Assembly: GCA_023101725.1 (NCBI GenBank)
Contig: JALJCO010012623.1
Span: 1 to 64,000 of the forward strand
From: Atherinomorus stipes
Taxonomy: Eukaryota > Chordata > Actinopteri > Atheriniformes > Atherinidae
Direction of reading: 5' to 3'
Length of the DNA stretch: 64,000 nt
Shown: positions 1 through 10,489 of the stretch, piece after piece
How the letters are laid out: the number at the start of each line of letters is the position of its first letter
How positions within the stretch are numbered: the first letter of the stretch is position 1
The notes under the pieces: generated by a model
Databases searched by the model: none
The model's input: only the letters and a program-made list of their open reading frames with translations
Told to the model about the DNA's origin: nothing
Position numbers and translations under genes: made by a program

Positions 1-215
1 TACCATAGAATAACACAGAAACATGCAATAGATCATTTTACAGCCCTGTTTCATGGATTATTACATAGAAATTACCTGGGATGTTTCCAGGTTATTGTTT
101 TGCATGTTAATGTGTGATTGAATGTATTATTACCTTGAAATAAATGAGAAATATTTAATTGACCCTTTTGCAGCCTTGTTTCATAGTTATTACATAGAAA
201 CTGCTCAGTTATTTC
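1..215. repeat. Tandem duplication of about 128 bp
   Basis: Two diverged copies lie head to tail. The stretch at 39-72 (cagccctgtttcatgg, then ttacatagaaa) recurs at 167-200 with a few changes. The rest of 1-750 is AT-rich with many short ttattacc motifs and no convincing gene. Confidence 0.55.
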
Positions 216-1157
216 TGGGTTATTATGACATCCGTCACTTTAATAAATCTTACTTTATTTACCTTTTGTAGACATGTCTAGTAAATTACCACATAATTAC
301 TTCAATATTACCATACAATTACCAAGTAGTTTCACCTCTCTTTAAATCATTTCCCCTCTCAGTCACAGGTCAGAGGTCCCTTATTACCTTGTAACTTCAA
401 TAGTAATGTTTAGTGTTAGCATGATATCCCCAGTGTAACTACCAGAAAATAACCTGGGTTATTACTATGGTAATTACTTGATATTACAAGGTAATTACAG
501 TTAAGTTGATCATGAAACTTTAGCAGAACTGGTTTCCTCTCAGGAAAATCTTCCTCTCTATGTAAAACACTGGAGGATCAGGAAGATCTCATAGATCTGA
601 GCAGGACGTCCGTCCATCCTCAGGTTCCTCCTTCACCTCCTCTGGTGGAGACCACGTCATCGCAGCTCCTGATTGGACCTCCATGTGGACTGAAGGTGCA
701 GCTGCATCCAGCTGAGTCTCTTCTTTCAGTTTTAAAAGTTCAAATGAAAATCCCTTTTCCATTAATTTGAAAGCTGAAGTTGTTTAGATTTACCAAACAT
801 GTGATCACCTTCTAAAAGGATCTGCTGATCAAGTTTTTCACAGAACAGAGAAGTTTCCATTTTAATCACTTTTATTGACTCCAACATCCCAGTTGTATTT
901 AAAGAGCCCTTTAAAATCAGCACATGGTGATTTAAGTGCTGCACAAGTAAAAACAAAAACAAATAAGACATAAATTTGATCAAAGGAAAATTTAATTCAC
1001 AACATTAGAAGGAAAATTCAAATAAATAACCAGTGTTGAACATGTTCAGTCTGAACTCAGTGTGTCTTTGTTAATGTGATGGTTTCTGCATGTTCACGGT
1101 CTCTTTGTGTCTGTTGCTTCAGACAGTCACAGCTTCATGTGTGCTGCTGGGTTTATA

Positions 1158-1454
1158 TGCTCATCTTCATCATCTCTGCTGAGTTTATGATGCTCATCTT
1201 CATCGTCTCTGCTGGGGTTATGATGCTCATCTTCATCGTCTCTGCTGGGGTTATGATGCTCATCTTCATCGTCTCTGCTGGGGTTATGATGCTCATCTTC
1301 ATCGTCTCCGCTGGGTTTAGGATGCTCATCTTCATCGTCTCTGCTGGGTTTAGGATGCTCATCTTCATCATCTCTGCTGGGTTTAGGATGCTCATCTTCA
1401 TCGTCTCTGCTGAGTTTATGATGCTCATCTTCATCGTCTCTGCTGGGTTGGATC
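1158..1454. repeat. 33-bp minisatellite, nine units
   Basis: The string tgctcatcttcatc starts at 1158, 1191, 1224, 1257, 1290, 1323, 1356, 1389 and 1422, an exact 33-bp period. Because the period is a multiple of three, both strands stay open (11-residue repeats), giving ORFs of about 150 codons that I treat as by-products. No splice sites or start context argue for a real gene. Confidence 0.9.
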
Positions 1455-1465
1455 TGTCCTTTAAG

Positions 1466-2121
1466 CTGTGTCTCATGTTAAAGTCTGCAGACTGCGAAGT
1501 GCGGATCCGTCGGCTGCGTACGTCACAGCGGCGCATCAAGTAACGTCCTAATTCAAAAACGTCTGAAGGAGCCTCCAAACTTGCACTCCGTTTGGCCTGA
1601 AACGAAGGATACATGCGATGTATCCTTCGTACCCTCGCCTGTCCCAGAATTCATTGCGCACAAGAGAGAATAAGTAGCAGAGATACAAGTGTAATATTTG
1701 GAAATATTCGTGGATTTTTAAGCGTTATATGAAGTATTACCCATGAGAAACAACAGTCTCTGTCGAAAATATGTGGACAAGCTTAAAAAGAGAGTTTTTG
1801 TCTCAGAAATGCGTTTGTTTGACGTTATTCAGGTGCTAGCGAGCGGTTAATGGGGTGTAACATGAAAAGGACTAAAATGCCCGGCTGTATTTAGTTTGTA
1901 CGACGTATCTGAAGGAACAAGTGGAAAGAATGCCGTCACTAGACAGCTGTGGAGTCTGCAGTTGCTAAGCAACGGGACTGGAGCATGATGGGAAATTCTT
2001 GTTGGCTAGGATGTCCCATTTCAGCAGCCGACCGTCTCAGAAGGCTGCCTTGGAGTGCGTGGACTTTGTAGCCTACGTAGTCTGCGCACTTCGCAGTGTG
2101 CAGCTGCAACATGAGACACAG
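1466..2121. mobile_element. Non-autonomous inverted-repeat DNA element
   Basis: The ends are inverted copies: CTGTGTCTCATGTT at 1466 and its complement finishing at 2121. Similarity continues inward (actgcgaagtgcg near 1490 and its complement near 2090). The flanks ctttaag (1459-1465) and ctttgag (2122-2128) look like a 7-bp target duplication with one change. The core has no transposase. It sits directly against the 33-bp minisatellite. Superfamily uncertain. Confidence 0.6.
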
Positions 2122-2441
2122 CTTTGAGTCCTGCTGCAGGTTCGGTGCAGGAGCATCTTCAGGGGACGGCGCCGCTGCTGAAGCTTCCACGGATGTGATG
2201 ACATCATCAGCAGATCAGAGGAAACTGCAAATGAAATAAAAGATGGAAATTCTAACGGTTTATTAAAACAGGAGTTTACAAAGTTTTCACCAACATGTTG
2301 ATTTTAACTTTAGTCTAACTTTATTTCAGTTTGGTGTCTTTTGTTATTTAAACTTTCAGGTTTTATCTGACCTGGAAACCTGAAACGACCTGAAGTTAAA
2401 ACCAGTTATAAATATTTTCTGTAATGTCACAAAATCATTTA

Positions 2442-3578
2442 CAGTTGTCCTCAAAATTATTCAATTAAAGAAAAGACTAAATTCACAAAAATAATTCAAA
2501 TAACAAGAAACTAAATAAACTAATAAATTAAAAATTACAAAATTATAATTTAGTGAAATAAAATATTGATTTTGAATTGTGTTTGGAAATAATTTTTAAA
2601 AAAAAAAGAAAAAACTGTCCCAGACACAGAGCACCTTTCCCATGAACAGTGGACCAAGGTTATTATAGTTAACTAAAACTAACGAAAAACCTAAAACTAA
2701 AATCGAAAAAACATTTTCGTTAACTGAAACAAGTTTTTCAAAAATGGTAACTGAAACTGTATTGTGTCTTTAAAAAACCTAACTAAAACTAACTACATTT
2801 ATTGGAAAAACATCCTTAGTTTTAGTTTTTGTAAATTTATTTAATACATAAGCTTTATGGGTTGATGTGAAATCTATTTAATCTATTTACCTTGCTTTTA
2901 CTTTAAGTGATAATTGCAATAATTTTTGTTAGTTTTGTAAAGACACAATACAGTTCCAGTTAGTTATTGTTTTGTTAAAAACTGTCGTTTCTATTTTTAT
3001 TTCAGTTCACTGAAATGTTTTTTCAATTTTTAGTTTTCGTTTTTTTGTTAGTTTTAGTGAACTATTATAACCTTGGCCTATAATTTACTGAAAAAATTAC
3101 TGAAACTAATAAAAACTAAACTAAAACTAATCATTTTCCAAATAAAAAAAACTAATAAAAACTAGCAAACCTGCTCAAAAAACTAACTAAAACTAACTGG
3201 ATTGAAAAACAAAAAGTCAAAACTAAATAAAAACTGAAACTACGAAAAATCCAAAATTATTATAACCTTGTAGTGGACCAACCTACCCGTCAGCAGGTGC
3301 AGACGTCTTTTTAAACATTACAGAAAAACACCTGATTACAGTGACGGCCTCAAAGTGTTGCTCAACAACATTTTAGCTTCAGAGCTCGTTTACTTGTTTT
3401 ATTTTTTTTGTGTGTTTGTTTTTAATATTTTTTAAACTACAATTAAAAATCAATGTCATAATTTTAATGGAATTTTTATTTATTATTACTTTTGTCAATT
3501 TCATCTTATTTCACTGACAGATGGTTTCTTTTTTTTTCCTTTTCTAACTGGGAGGGTTTGAATAACTGAGGACGGCTG
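2442..3578. mobile_element. Tc1/mariner-type MITE, split by a nested element
   Basis: Outer ends CAGTTGTCCTCAAAATTATT (2442) and its diverged complement ending at 3578 are flanked by TA. The same family occurs at 27716-28139 and 42309-42829, where the ends read roughly ggagggtatgaataattttgagg. This copy is reversed relative to those two and is interrupted by the fold-back element at 2655-3270. No transposase remains. Confidence 0.7.
2655..3270. mobile_element. hAT-like fold-back element (CAAGGTTATAATA ends), rearranged copy
   Basis: The ends are CAAGGTTATTATAG and TATTATAACCTTG. The flanks cagtggac (2647-2654) and tagtggac (3271-3278) form an 8-bp duplication with one mismatch. Comparison with the 21334-21847 copy shows this one is its reverse complement, plus an extra inverted end segment at about 2911-3076 that creates an internal palindrome. 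Very A/T-rich, with runs of ctaaaactaa. Confidence 0.7.
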
Positions 3579-4159
3579 TACAGTATATGATGTAATACAA
3601 TGTCTTACTTCCTGTCTCTGCTTAGACTCTCTTGTCCCATCATCAGCAGCTCTCATCCAGCTGGAGTCGTCGTCGCCATGGAAACCTTGGATGCCAGGAC
3701 TCACATCCATGGAATAACATCTGGTCTTCTGGATCAGGTCTGGTCCTCTGGATCGGGTCTGGTCTTCTGGATCAGGTCTGGTCCTCTGGATCGGGTCTGG
3801 TGCAGCATCTGGGTCTTCCTACGAAACTCACAACACATCGTTACATTCTGCCTGACGTCGCCTCGCTTCTCAGCCCCCGACACTCCTGCCTGACTAAAAT
3901 ATGACAGCATCATCATCATCAAAATGTGGTGGATAAATGGAGAAGCCGCGGTGCGAGCCGCTAGCTGAGGCATGAACTCTCCTGCCAGACTCAGAAGGTT
4001 CAACATGTCAAAGTTACAGAAATACAAATGAAAGAAGAATCTGTTTCCAGATGGGAACACCGGCATCTGGAAAGCAGCGTTCAGCGACCTCCTGTTGCCG
4101 AGGTTACTGAGTTGTGGTGTGTTCGCTCTGCAGCCGTCAGCATGAAGGAGCTGACATGC
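3579..4159. other. Gene-free stretch with an 18-bp tandem repeat
   Basis: Positions about 3721-3801 hold 4-5 units of an 18-bp repeat (ctggatcaggtctggtc alternating with ctggatcgggtctggtc, a 36-bp higher-order period). The remainder lies downstream of the minus-strand gene's stop codon and probably includes its 3' UTR. I found no clear polyadenylation signal on the minus strand here. Confidence 0.6.
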
Positions 4160-4887
4160 TCAGTCAGAGTTGCTGTCGTCCCACCTCGCTCTCCTGACCG
4201 AGAGGTCTACGCAGAGGCCGGAGGGTGAGGGAGTCGGCTCTGGAGAAGACTGCTCCTCTCCAGGGCTTTCCTCCAAACTCGCCCTCCGCCTCTTCGCAGG
4301 GGGCCGATCCCCGTCGCTCCCCTCCCGGCTCCTCTTCCCGGAGGCGCTCGGGCTGGAAGCGGAGGAACCGGAGTCCTCTGCAAAGCTCTGCTGCAGATCC
4401 CAAAGGCCGAACGGAGAGAGAGCGCGTGGGTAGACCACAAACTCCGGCTGAGGGACGTCTCCCGCTGAGGGTGTGACGGGAGGAGGAGGAGCCCAGATTT
4501 GAGGAACCAAGTCCTGGTCGTCGCCTTCCTCAGAGACCATGCTCTCGTACCCCGACTCCGAGACGAGGGAGTCCCAGACCAGGTCACCCTCCCAGTCTGA
4601 AGCCTCCTCCGCCTCCTCCTCTACCTCAGATGCGTCACTATCTGAGGGTAAAGGGATGAAGTCAGGGGCAGGAAAGTCTCTGTTCCCTAAGTCAGGACGA
4701 GGACCAGGACCAGCAAAAGCCTCTCTCTCCTCCACCTCCTCCTCCTCCACATCAGACTCCTCACCAAAGGGAGCGGGGACGTCCCCAACCGCAGGAACCA
4801 CCGCCCACCGAGCAACCTGAGGAAAAGGAACCGCGTTACCTTCATCTCCCTCGATGAGCAGCGCAGGAGCTCCGCGTCCCAACATGT
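4160..4887 (-). CDS. Unidentified acidic, serine-rich nuclear-type protein, exon 2
   Basis: I do not recognise this gene. The minus-strand exon begins after the acceptor ttccttgcag (AG at 4888-4889) and encodes 241 residues from its first internal Met to the TGA at 4160-4162. Spliced to the exon at 7646-7676, the protein is about 252 residues and the junction codon becomes GAC. Visible features, in order: an acidic block (EEEEVEE), a second acidic block, a hydrophobic patch FGLWDL in an acidic setting, Ser-rich runs, a basic cluster PPAKRRR that resembles a nuclear localisation signal, a Ser/Pro/Glu tail, and CVDLS close to the C-terminus, near the CtBP-binding PxDLS form but lacking the Pro. 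The exon is much richer in G+C than its surroundings. I infer a nuclear, perhaps transcription-related protein. The GC-rich sequence also leaves other frames open, but only this frame joins correctly to an upstream exon. Confidence 0.6.
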
Positions 4888-4948
4888 CTGCAAGGAACCA
4901 AGTTTAAACACGTCATTTCACGCACATTAAAGCTTTTAACGTTGCAGT

Positions 4949-5008
4949 GGTTCAAACTGGAAAGCGCTTTGAAAAGTGCTTCATAAATAAAGATTGATTG
5001 GTTGATTG
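4949..5008 (+). repeat. LINE 3'-tail-like fragment
   Basis: The motif aagcgctttgaaaagtgctt, then cataaataaagattgattgg, resembles 3' ends of fish L2/CR1-type LINEs that finish in short repeats. Only the tail is present, inside the intron of the minus-strand gene. Confidence 0.4.
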
Positions 5009-6260
5009 AAAGTCAAATATTGTTGCACTAAAACTAAAAATGCAAATATTAGCTCGTCAAAACACTGAAATGAGAACAGCTCTGCAAATTCAGCTGAAAA
5101 AGCAAAATCACAAACATCATTTATGATCATTTAATTAATTAATAAAGCGCTTTCACATCAGACACAGCAAAGTTAATGATAATTATTATGATCTAAAATA
5201 CTTCATATGGATGGACTTCCTAAAATCACAGTTGTCTATAACTATAAATGCAATTACAAGCTTTATCCACCTGAAATGTAGAATTTCACTGATGCAGACC
5301 CACAACAAGCACCACACCCACCAGTTCATCAGAAAGTATCACCACAATGTCATGTACTGGTATACAGTAATAATGCAGTTTTCTCCAGTTAAATCATTCT
5401 GTTACTGTGAAAGGATAATCCATTCAGGGAGAACGGCTCATTTCACCATGTTTACAATTTCACCACCACAACTTCAAAACAGTCCTGTAGCCAATGACAT
5501 TTCTCTCTGAGATAAAGTATTTTTCATTCTATTTTTAATATTTTTCATTCACAAGCAGAGCAAAAACAGCCTGAGTAATGACATCACAGACGGGACATTT
5601 GCTAATCAAAGCGCATGCAGGACACAGCGGTGAGACAGTGTGATCTTGGTGCTGACGTGGAGACCGCACAGCAGGGGGGTCCAGGTCCAGTCCTCCAGAC
5701 CAGAGCGCTGCTGCTACTTTTAGATGCATCCCGTCTCCAACACGCCTGAATTCCCTCATGAACACCTCATTCAGCTCTGCAGAGGCCTGATGAGAGCCGA
5801 CCGTCTGATCCAGGAGTGTTAAAGCTGCAGGAGCGCTCTGCAGGACTGGACTGAACTATGCTTCCAAACTTCATGTTATGAAGACTAATTGAATTGTTTC
5901 TACGCTCAAAAAGTCAACGAAGGCACTTGTTTGGTGAATTGAATAGAAAATTTTTTCATTCAACATAGAAATTGTCTTCATGTCAGATTATCTCTTGTTG
6001 GTTTAACGTAAAACAAAGAAAAGTTGGATGAACAAGATTTACATTCTTCAGTCCAATGAAGGTTATACTTCAAATCAACAACCCAATGTAACTGGTCCTG
6101 TGGTTGGTTCGTCTGAATATTTCCCATCATGCTTTGTGGCTCCCCCTGTTCCACTCTGCACCGTGAGTTAAATGTATATGTGAGCTCTTAAAGTTTTCTC
6201 CTATGTGCTACTATACAAATGTAAACCTGCTAAAAAGGTCATGATCAAGTTACGTGAAAA
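5009..6260. other. Intronic stretch with a palindromic-repeat remnant
   Basis: Around 5668-5860, phrases such as ccaggtccagtcctccagac, acacgcctgaattc and gctctgcagaggcctgatga match a dispersed fish repeat of which better copies lie at 50483-50835 and 62720-62893. The rest is AT-rich intron sequence with no other gene seen. Confidence 0.4.
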
Positions 6261-6475
6261 TACACTACTAACAAAAAGTTAGTGATATTCAACTTTCGGT
6301 TATGATTTAAGGAAAATGTAAAATGTTCACACCTCACTGATAATATCTCATGAATGTTGGACATTTAACTGGAACTATGATGGTAATTCCTCCATCTCAA
6401 AGAATCTATTGTTAGGTTTATTCTGACATCGTACAAAAACCCAAATATCCCTAACTTTTTGTGAGTAATGTTTCA
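6261..6475. mobile_element. Small mariner-type MITE
   Basis: The ends are inverted: ctaacaaaaagttagtgata near 6267 and tatccctaactttttgtgag near 6447. The element is about 215 bp with no coding content. It lies in the intron of the minus-strand gene. The exact outer bases and the target duplication are uncertain. Confidence 0.55.
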
Positions 6476-6950
6476 TGATTGTGTTCAACAAATAAAGTTT
6501 GAGTGAACTCAAGACCACATCGCTGAATCTTGTTGAATCTAAATTTTTGATCAATAAATACTAAATGTAAATTAGTTTCACTAGACTGAGGGAGCGCAAA
6601 TAATTTCATTCAATAAAAAGCAAATTAATTGAAGGTCGCATTCACATGGTGTAACGCCAACAAATGAATTTGATGTTCAAACAACACAATCGGTTAACTA
6701 TATTGGTTAACTATCAAGCTAGGTTAACTTAGCTTGGTTTGCTTAGATGGGATTTAGGAGGCATGATTACGTTCATTTGAGTGCATGGTAACCAAAATGC
6801 ATCTAAAGCATTTTACAAAAAAAAAGAAAAACTTTTCACGCTTTATTTTTTCTAAAACATTCAACACCACAATTTATGCTGTCAGACCCAAAACACCTGA
6901 CTTCCCAACATTTAATTTCCCAGTAATTTTAATTTGCACAAAGCAATTAC

Positions 6951-7471
6951 GGGGGGGAGAGAAGAAGGAAAGAGGGGGGAGGGGGGGAGAAGAGGGAGGA
7001 AGAGAGGAGAGGGGGGGGGGGGGGGGGGGGAGGGGGAGAGAGGAAGGAGGGGAGAGAGGGGAAAAAGGGGGAAAGAGAGGAAAGAAAGGAAGAAAAAGGA
7101 AAAGAAGAAAAAGAGGGAAAAAGAAAGAGGGGGAGGAGGAAGGGAAAGAAAAGAAGGGAGGGAGAAAAAAAAAAAAAAGGAAGAAAAAGAAAAAAAGGGG
7201 GGGGAAAGGAAAAAAAAGGGGGAGAGGGAGGAGAGAGAAGAAAAAAAAAGAAGGAAGGGGAAGAAGGGAAAAAAAGGGGAAGAAGGGGGGAAAAGGAAAG
7301 AGGGGGGAGAAAAAGAAAAAAAAAAGGGGAGAAGAAAGGGAAAAAAAAGAGGGAAAGAGAAAGGAGAGGGGAGGAAAAAGAAAAAAAAGGAAGAAAAGAA
7401 GAGAAGGAAGGGGAGGAGGAGAGGGGGGAAGGGGGGAGAAGAGAAAGAAGAAAGAAAGGAAAGAGAGAAAA
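6951..7471 (+). repeat. Pure purine (G/A) tract of 521 bp
   Basis: Every base from 6951 to 7471 is G or A; the next base is C. The tract includes 20 consecutive G at 7011-7030 and A runs such as the 14 A at 7165-7178. Long ORFs on both strands here are consequences of missing pyrimidine-containing stops and encode only Gly/Arg/Lys/Glu or Pro/Ser/Phe/Leu. In the sense of the minus-strand gene it is pure C/T, starting about 170 bp after the donor. Confidence 0.97.
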
Positions 7472-7645
7472 CCCCAAACTTCAAACTTTGTTGCAGAAAA
7501 ATGATAGCTAGCTAAACAGCCGAATAAACGCTCGTATCAGCAACAGGCCTTTGCAGCGCCTTCGGTGTGAGGGCCATATTAATTAAATAACCGTTTTATA
7601 AAATAAGCCACTGTTGCAAATGTAAACACAAGTATATTTACTTAC

Positions 7646-7676
7646 CCTCCCCGAAGGAGCCGCGGTCGGAAGACAT
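7646..7676 (-). CDS. First coding exon of the unidentified minus-strand gene
   Basis: The minus strand reads ATG at 7676-7674, encodes MSSDRGSFGE and ends with one extra base before the donor GTAAGT (7645-7640). Phase 1 matches the exon at 4887, where the leftover G plus AC gives Asp. The start has A at -3. From the predicted cap site near 7875 down to this ATG I see no other ATG, so it would be the first start codon in a leader of about 200 nt. The intron is about 2.76 kb and carries the pyrimidine-only (sense strand) tract. Confidence 0.6.
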
Positions 7677-7900
7677 CCTTTCTCCAGCAGGTCCTTTCTC
7701 CGGTTCAGCAACTCTTGCAACAGGTCCGGTAGGTTGTCTGTCGGGGCTTCTGGGTTCTTCTCTCCTTCTTTGTGGGGAAAATTTTCCTCCTTTTTGTGGA
7801 AACTTCTCCTCTTTGCTCTGATATCAGCGCTCTTAAGTGCTCAGCTGCAGTTCGCTTGAAATGCAAGTGAGAAAAGGGGAAGATCAGAGGCTCTGCGGGC

Positions 7901-7929
7901 TTAAATACGCAGCTGGAACAACACGTTCT
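7901..7929 (-). promoter_or_regulatory. TATA box and GRE-like site of the minus-strand gene
   Basis: On the minus strand TATTTAA (7907-7901) lies about 225 bp before the ATG, suggesting a cap site near 7875. Just upstream, 7915-7929 reads ggaacaacacgttct on the + strand, two steroid-receptor half-sites spaced by 3 bp with one departure from RGAACAnnnTGTTCY. The TATA assignment is moderate and the hormone site is speculative. Confidence 0.4.
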
Positions 7930-8099
7930 GTTTCCATGACTTTTTTCCCGTTTAAATGATACTTGAACATATGCTGATACAATGAACAAGTGAAAATCTC
8001 AGAAGAGACAACAAAATGAACAAGATAATCATGAACAAAATAATACCTTCTGGAAACTACAATATTTTCCATCAGCATGCTAAAAAGATCAGCTTTTAG

Positions 8100-8462
8100 A
8101 TGCGCTGCGGTTAGAGTGGGGAAATCCTATATTATATTATATTATACAGTATAATATCAGGCCTATATTAGATTATATTGTAAAAATCTAATTAAATTAA
8201 CTAAAGTAATTAAACAACATAAGTTCTTAAAACAGCAAAACTTAAAAAACATATCTATAAAATGCCACATACACCCTAAAAATAGTACAAAATTGACAGG
8301 AATTGTATAGGCCTATTTAAAGTTTTGGCAATGTTGCAGTTTTTACTTACAAACTGAAGACTGAATTCAAAAGTTACATTTATAATGGTGTATTTTAAGT
8401 AAAATGTGGTACTATTATTTGTGCAGTAACATAAATGAGCCTACTGCATGAATAAAGATTTG
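8100..8462. other. AT-rich spacer, no gene seen
   Basis: Short tatat/attat alternations at about 8128-8180, otherwise unremarkable AT-rich sequence between the minus-strand promoter and the LINE tail. Confidence 0.5.
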
Positions 8463-8545
8463 GAATAATAATAATCATAGTAATACATTTTATTTGACAG
8501 CACCTTTCAAGACAGCCAAGGACACTTCACAATAAAAACAATAAA
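8463..8545 (-). repeat. L2-type LINE 3' tail
   Basis: Read on the minus strand, gtgaagtgtccttggctgtc followed by ttgaaaggtgctgtcaaata and an (ATT)n run is the typical 3' end of fish L2-clade LINEs. No reverse transcriptase is left nearby. Confidence 0.5.
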
Positions 8546-9014
8546 ACACAGAAAATACAACAGAAAAAAAAGTTAAAATAAACAAGAAGAACAAGTTAAA
8601 TACAGTCGGAACACAAGGAAATGATTTTATAGATTAAACACAGTTTCAAGCAGATGGGATTTGAGTCGATTTGGAAAGGATGAAGCTGCAGTGTTTTCTG
8701 ATATGGAGGGCTTTATTTATGTCTTTATTTTGGGGTAATAAAGCCACATTTACATGGCATGGAATAGATAATGTGCTGTTATAATTAATTTTAAAAAAAC
8801 TTTTTTTTAGTCATTTAATTATTGTTTATTCAGGTTGAGTTTATATACATAGTTGAGAATGTCACTCACTTCAGCTCACCCTTAAACTAATTAAAGTGCC
8901 GCAAATCAGACAGTCACAACCCAGAGGGATTTTTCTTATCACCCTCAGAAGAAGAGAATTTAAACACAAAGATGGCTCAGATACAAACTGTGAAGAGAAC
9001 CAAACACTGTTTGG

Positions 9015-9639
9015 TAGTGGTGGGCAGATTGATACTAATATCGATAATATTAATGCCGATATTGGTATTAATATTGACCGATACCGGTGCAGTTATATTG
9101 ATACTTCAGTGTACGTCTTGAAAATGATCAGAATCTTCATAAATATGGAGGATAAAGTGGTTTTTGATGGATCTGGTTCTCTGCTATGACAGGGCCCCCA
9201 TACTCCCTAAACCAGCTTCTCTCACTAAGATAAATCCACTTTCAGACGTTTAAAACAGCTCCAGTGAGACTTTGTTTCTGAACACCTGGTTATAAAATTC
9301 TGCATGGAGGCTTTAAACTATCACACACTTCAGAAATAAGGAGGAGATGTGGTTTCTGGTGGATCCGGATCACCTTGGTGTCAAGATATCTACATGCCAA
9401 AAATCAGCTTCTCATCCAGATAATGACAAATTCAGATTATTATGGTATGGATAATAATTTGGTTGTTTATGCATGAATGGGTTTTAAAAAACAGTGTATA
9501 GATTCCACAGAATAATCTCTTTGCATAAATCTCTTCATTTGACAGCCCTATTCAAAAGTATCGGTTTCTATGACGATGCTAGCCCATTATTCACTTGGTA
9601 TTGGATCGATACCAAATCTTGCAGTGTAGCACACCCCTA
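9015..9639. mobile_element. hAT-type MITE
   Basis: The ends TAGTGGTGGGC and GTGTGC/CCCCTA are imperfect inverted repeats (9 of 11). The flanks ctgtttgg (9007-9014) and ctgtatgg (9640-9647) are an 8-bp duplication with one change. The interior is rich in ATCGATA-type motifs and lacks a transposase. Confidence 0.65.
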
Positions 9640-9717
9640 CTGTATGGCCTGAGCATGATGGGAAATATCCAAAATAACTCACCCCAATATAACCTAATTA
9701 ATGCTAATTACCAGCTG

Positions 9718-9763
9718 TACAGTGGTGTGGTGGTTAGCACCGCAGCCTCACAGTAAGAAGGTC
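9718..9763 (+). repeat. tRNA-like SINE fragment
   Basis: The sequence gtggtgtggtggttagcacc then gcagcctcacag and aagaaggtc is the A-box half of a common fish tRNA-derived repeat. It stops before any B box. Positions 9764-10490 hold nothing I can name apart from a ctagctagctggtcta palindrome-rich patch at about 9810-9890. Confidence 0.45.
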
Positions 9764-10489
9764 ACTATAGAGCTAAAGCACCAATATGTGGCCAAGACAC
9801 ACCTTAGATCAGCTAGCTAACTGGTCTAGAACCAGCTAGCTAGCTGGTCTAAGGTTTGTTCTGGCTGGTTTCTAGACCAGCTAGTTCACTGGTTTTTCAG
9901 CAGGACAGGCAGATAAAGAAACAAGTTTAACTCTTTATTTCGTTCTGTGAAGATTGTGGAGGAGGTTGTAGCCAAAGAGACTGTTTGGTAAACGTAATTA
10001 ACGGCAGTTTAGCAGTGCACTATTAACTCTGATTGAGCAGGTTAGTCTTTTAAGGAAAAAAGGAATTAGTGTGACAGTTGACAGTCCTGTTGCTATGCCT
10101 CCGAGTGATGATGTACCCTGGCTAGCCAAGGGGATGTTTCTTTGGTGACGCATGACTCTCACCCAGGAGTCTGGTGATTGAAGCCTGCCCGGGCCTTCCT
10201 TTATACAGACACAATAGGAAAACATTTTCAGATTCATTTCCTATACCTTGTCAACATTTTTTACTACCTATTTTTTCCCTATCTATGGGAAGTCTCTTGG
10301 TCTTATGTCTTTTTGCTCTGTGTGCAACAAAATTTTGGTTGGCTCCACCAAATCTCACTTCAAGCCTCCGTAAAAAGTTAGCCCTGTAAGAAATCTAAGA
10401 CATCTAAGATTAGATGTCTTAGATATTTCTCTTTAAAAAAGGATCACATGGATAATAATAATAATAATAATAGTAATAATAAAAGGCAT

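Noticed and set aside
1158..1454. CRISPR-like array
   Set aside because: Units are contiguous without spacers and the genome is vertebrate.
1939..2190. 83-codon minus-strand ORF
   Set aside because: Spans the inverted end and flank of a transposable element.
4170..4820. Plus-strand ORFs across the GC-rich exon
   Set aside because: Shadows of the minus-strand exon, whose frame alone joins an upstream exon in phase.
6785..7515. Long Gly/Arg/Lys- and Pro/Ser/Phe-rich ORFs on both strands
   Set aside because: They are by-products of the pure purine tract; no splice, start or domain evidence.
7705..7989. 94-codon minus-strand ORF upstream of the unidentified gene
   Set aside because: It starts upstream of the TATA box and runs through promoter and leader in a different frame.
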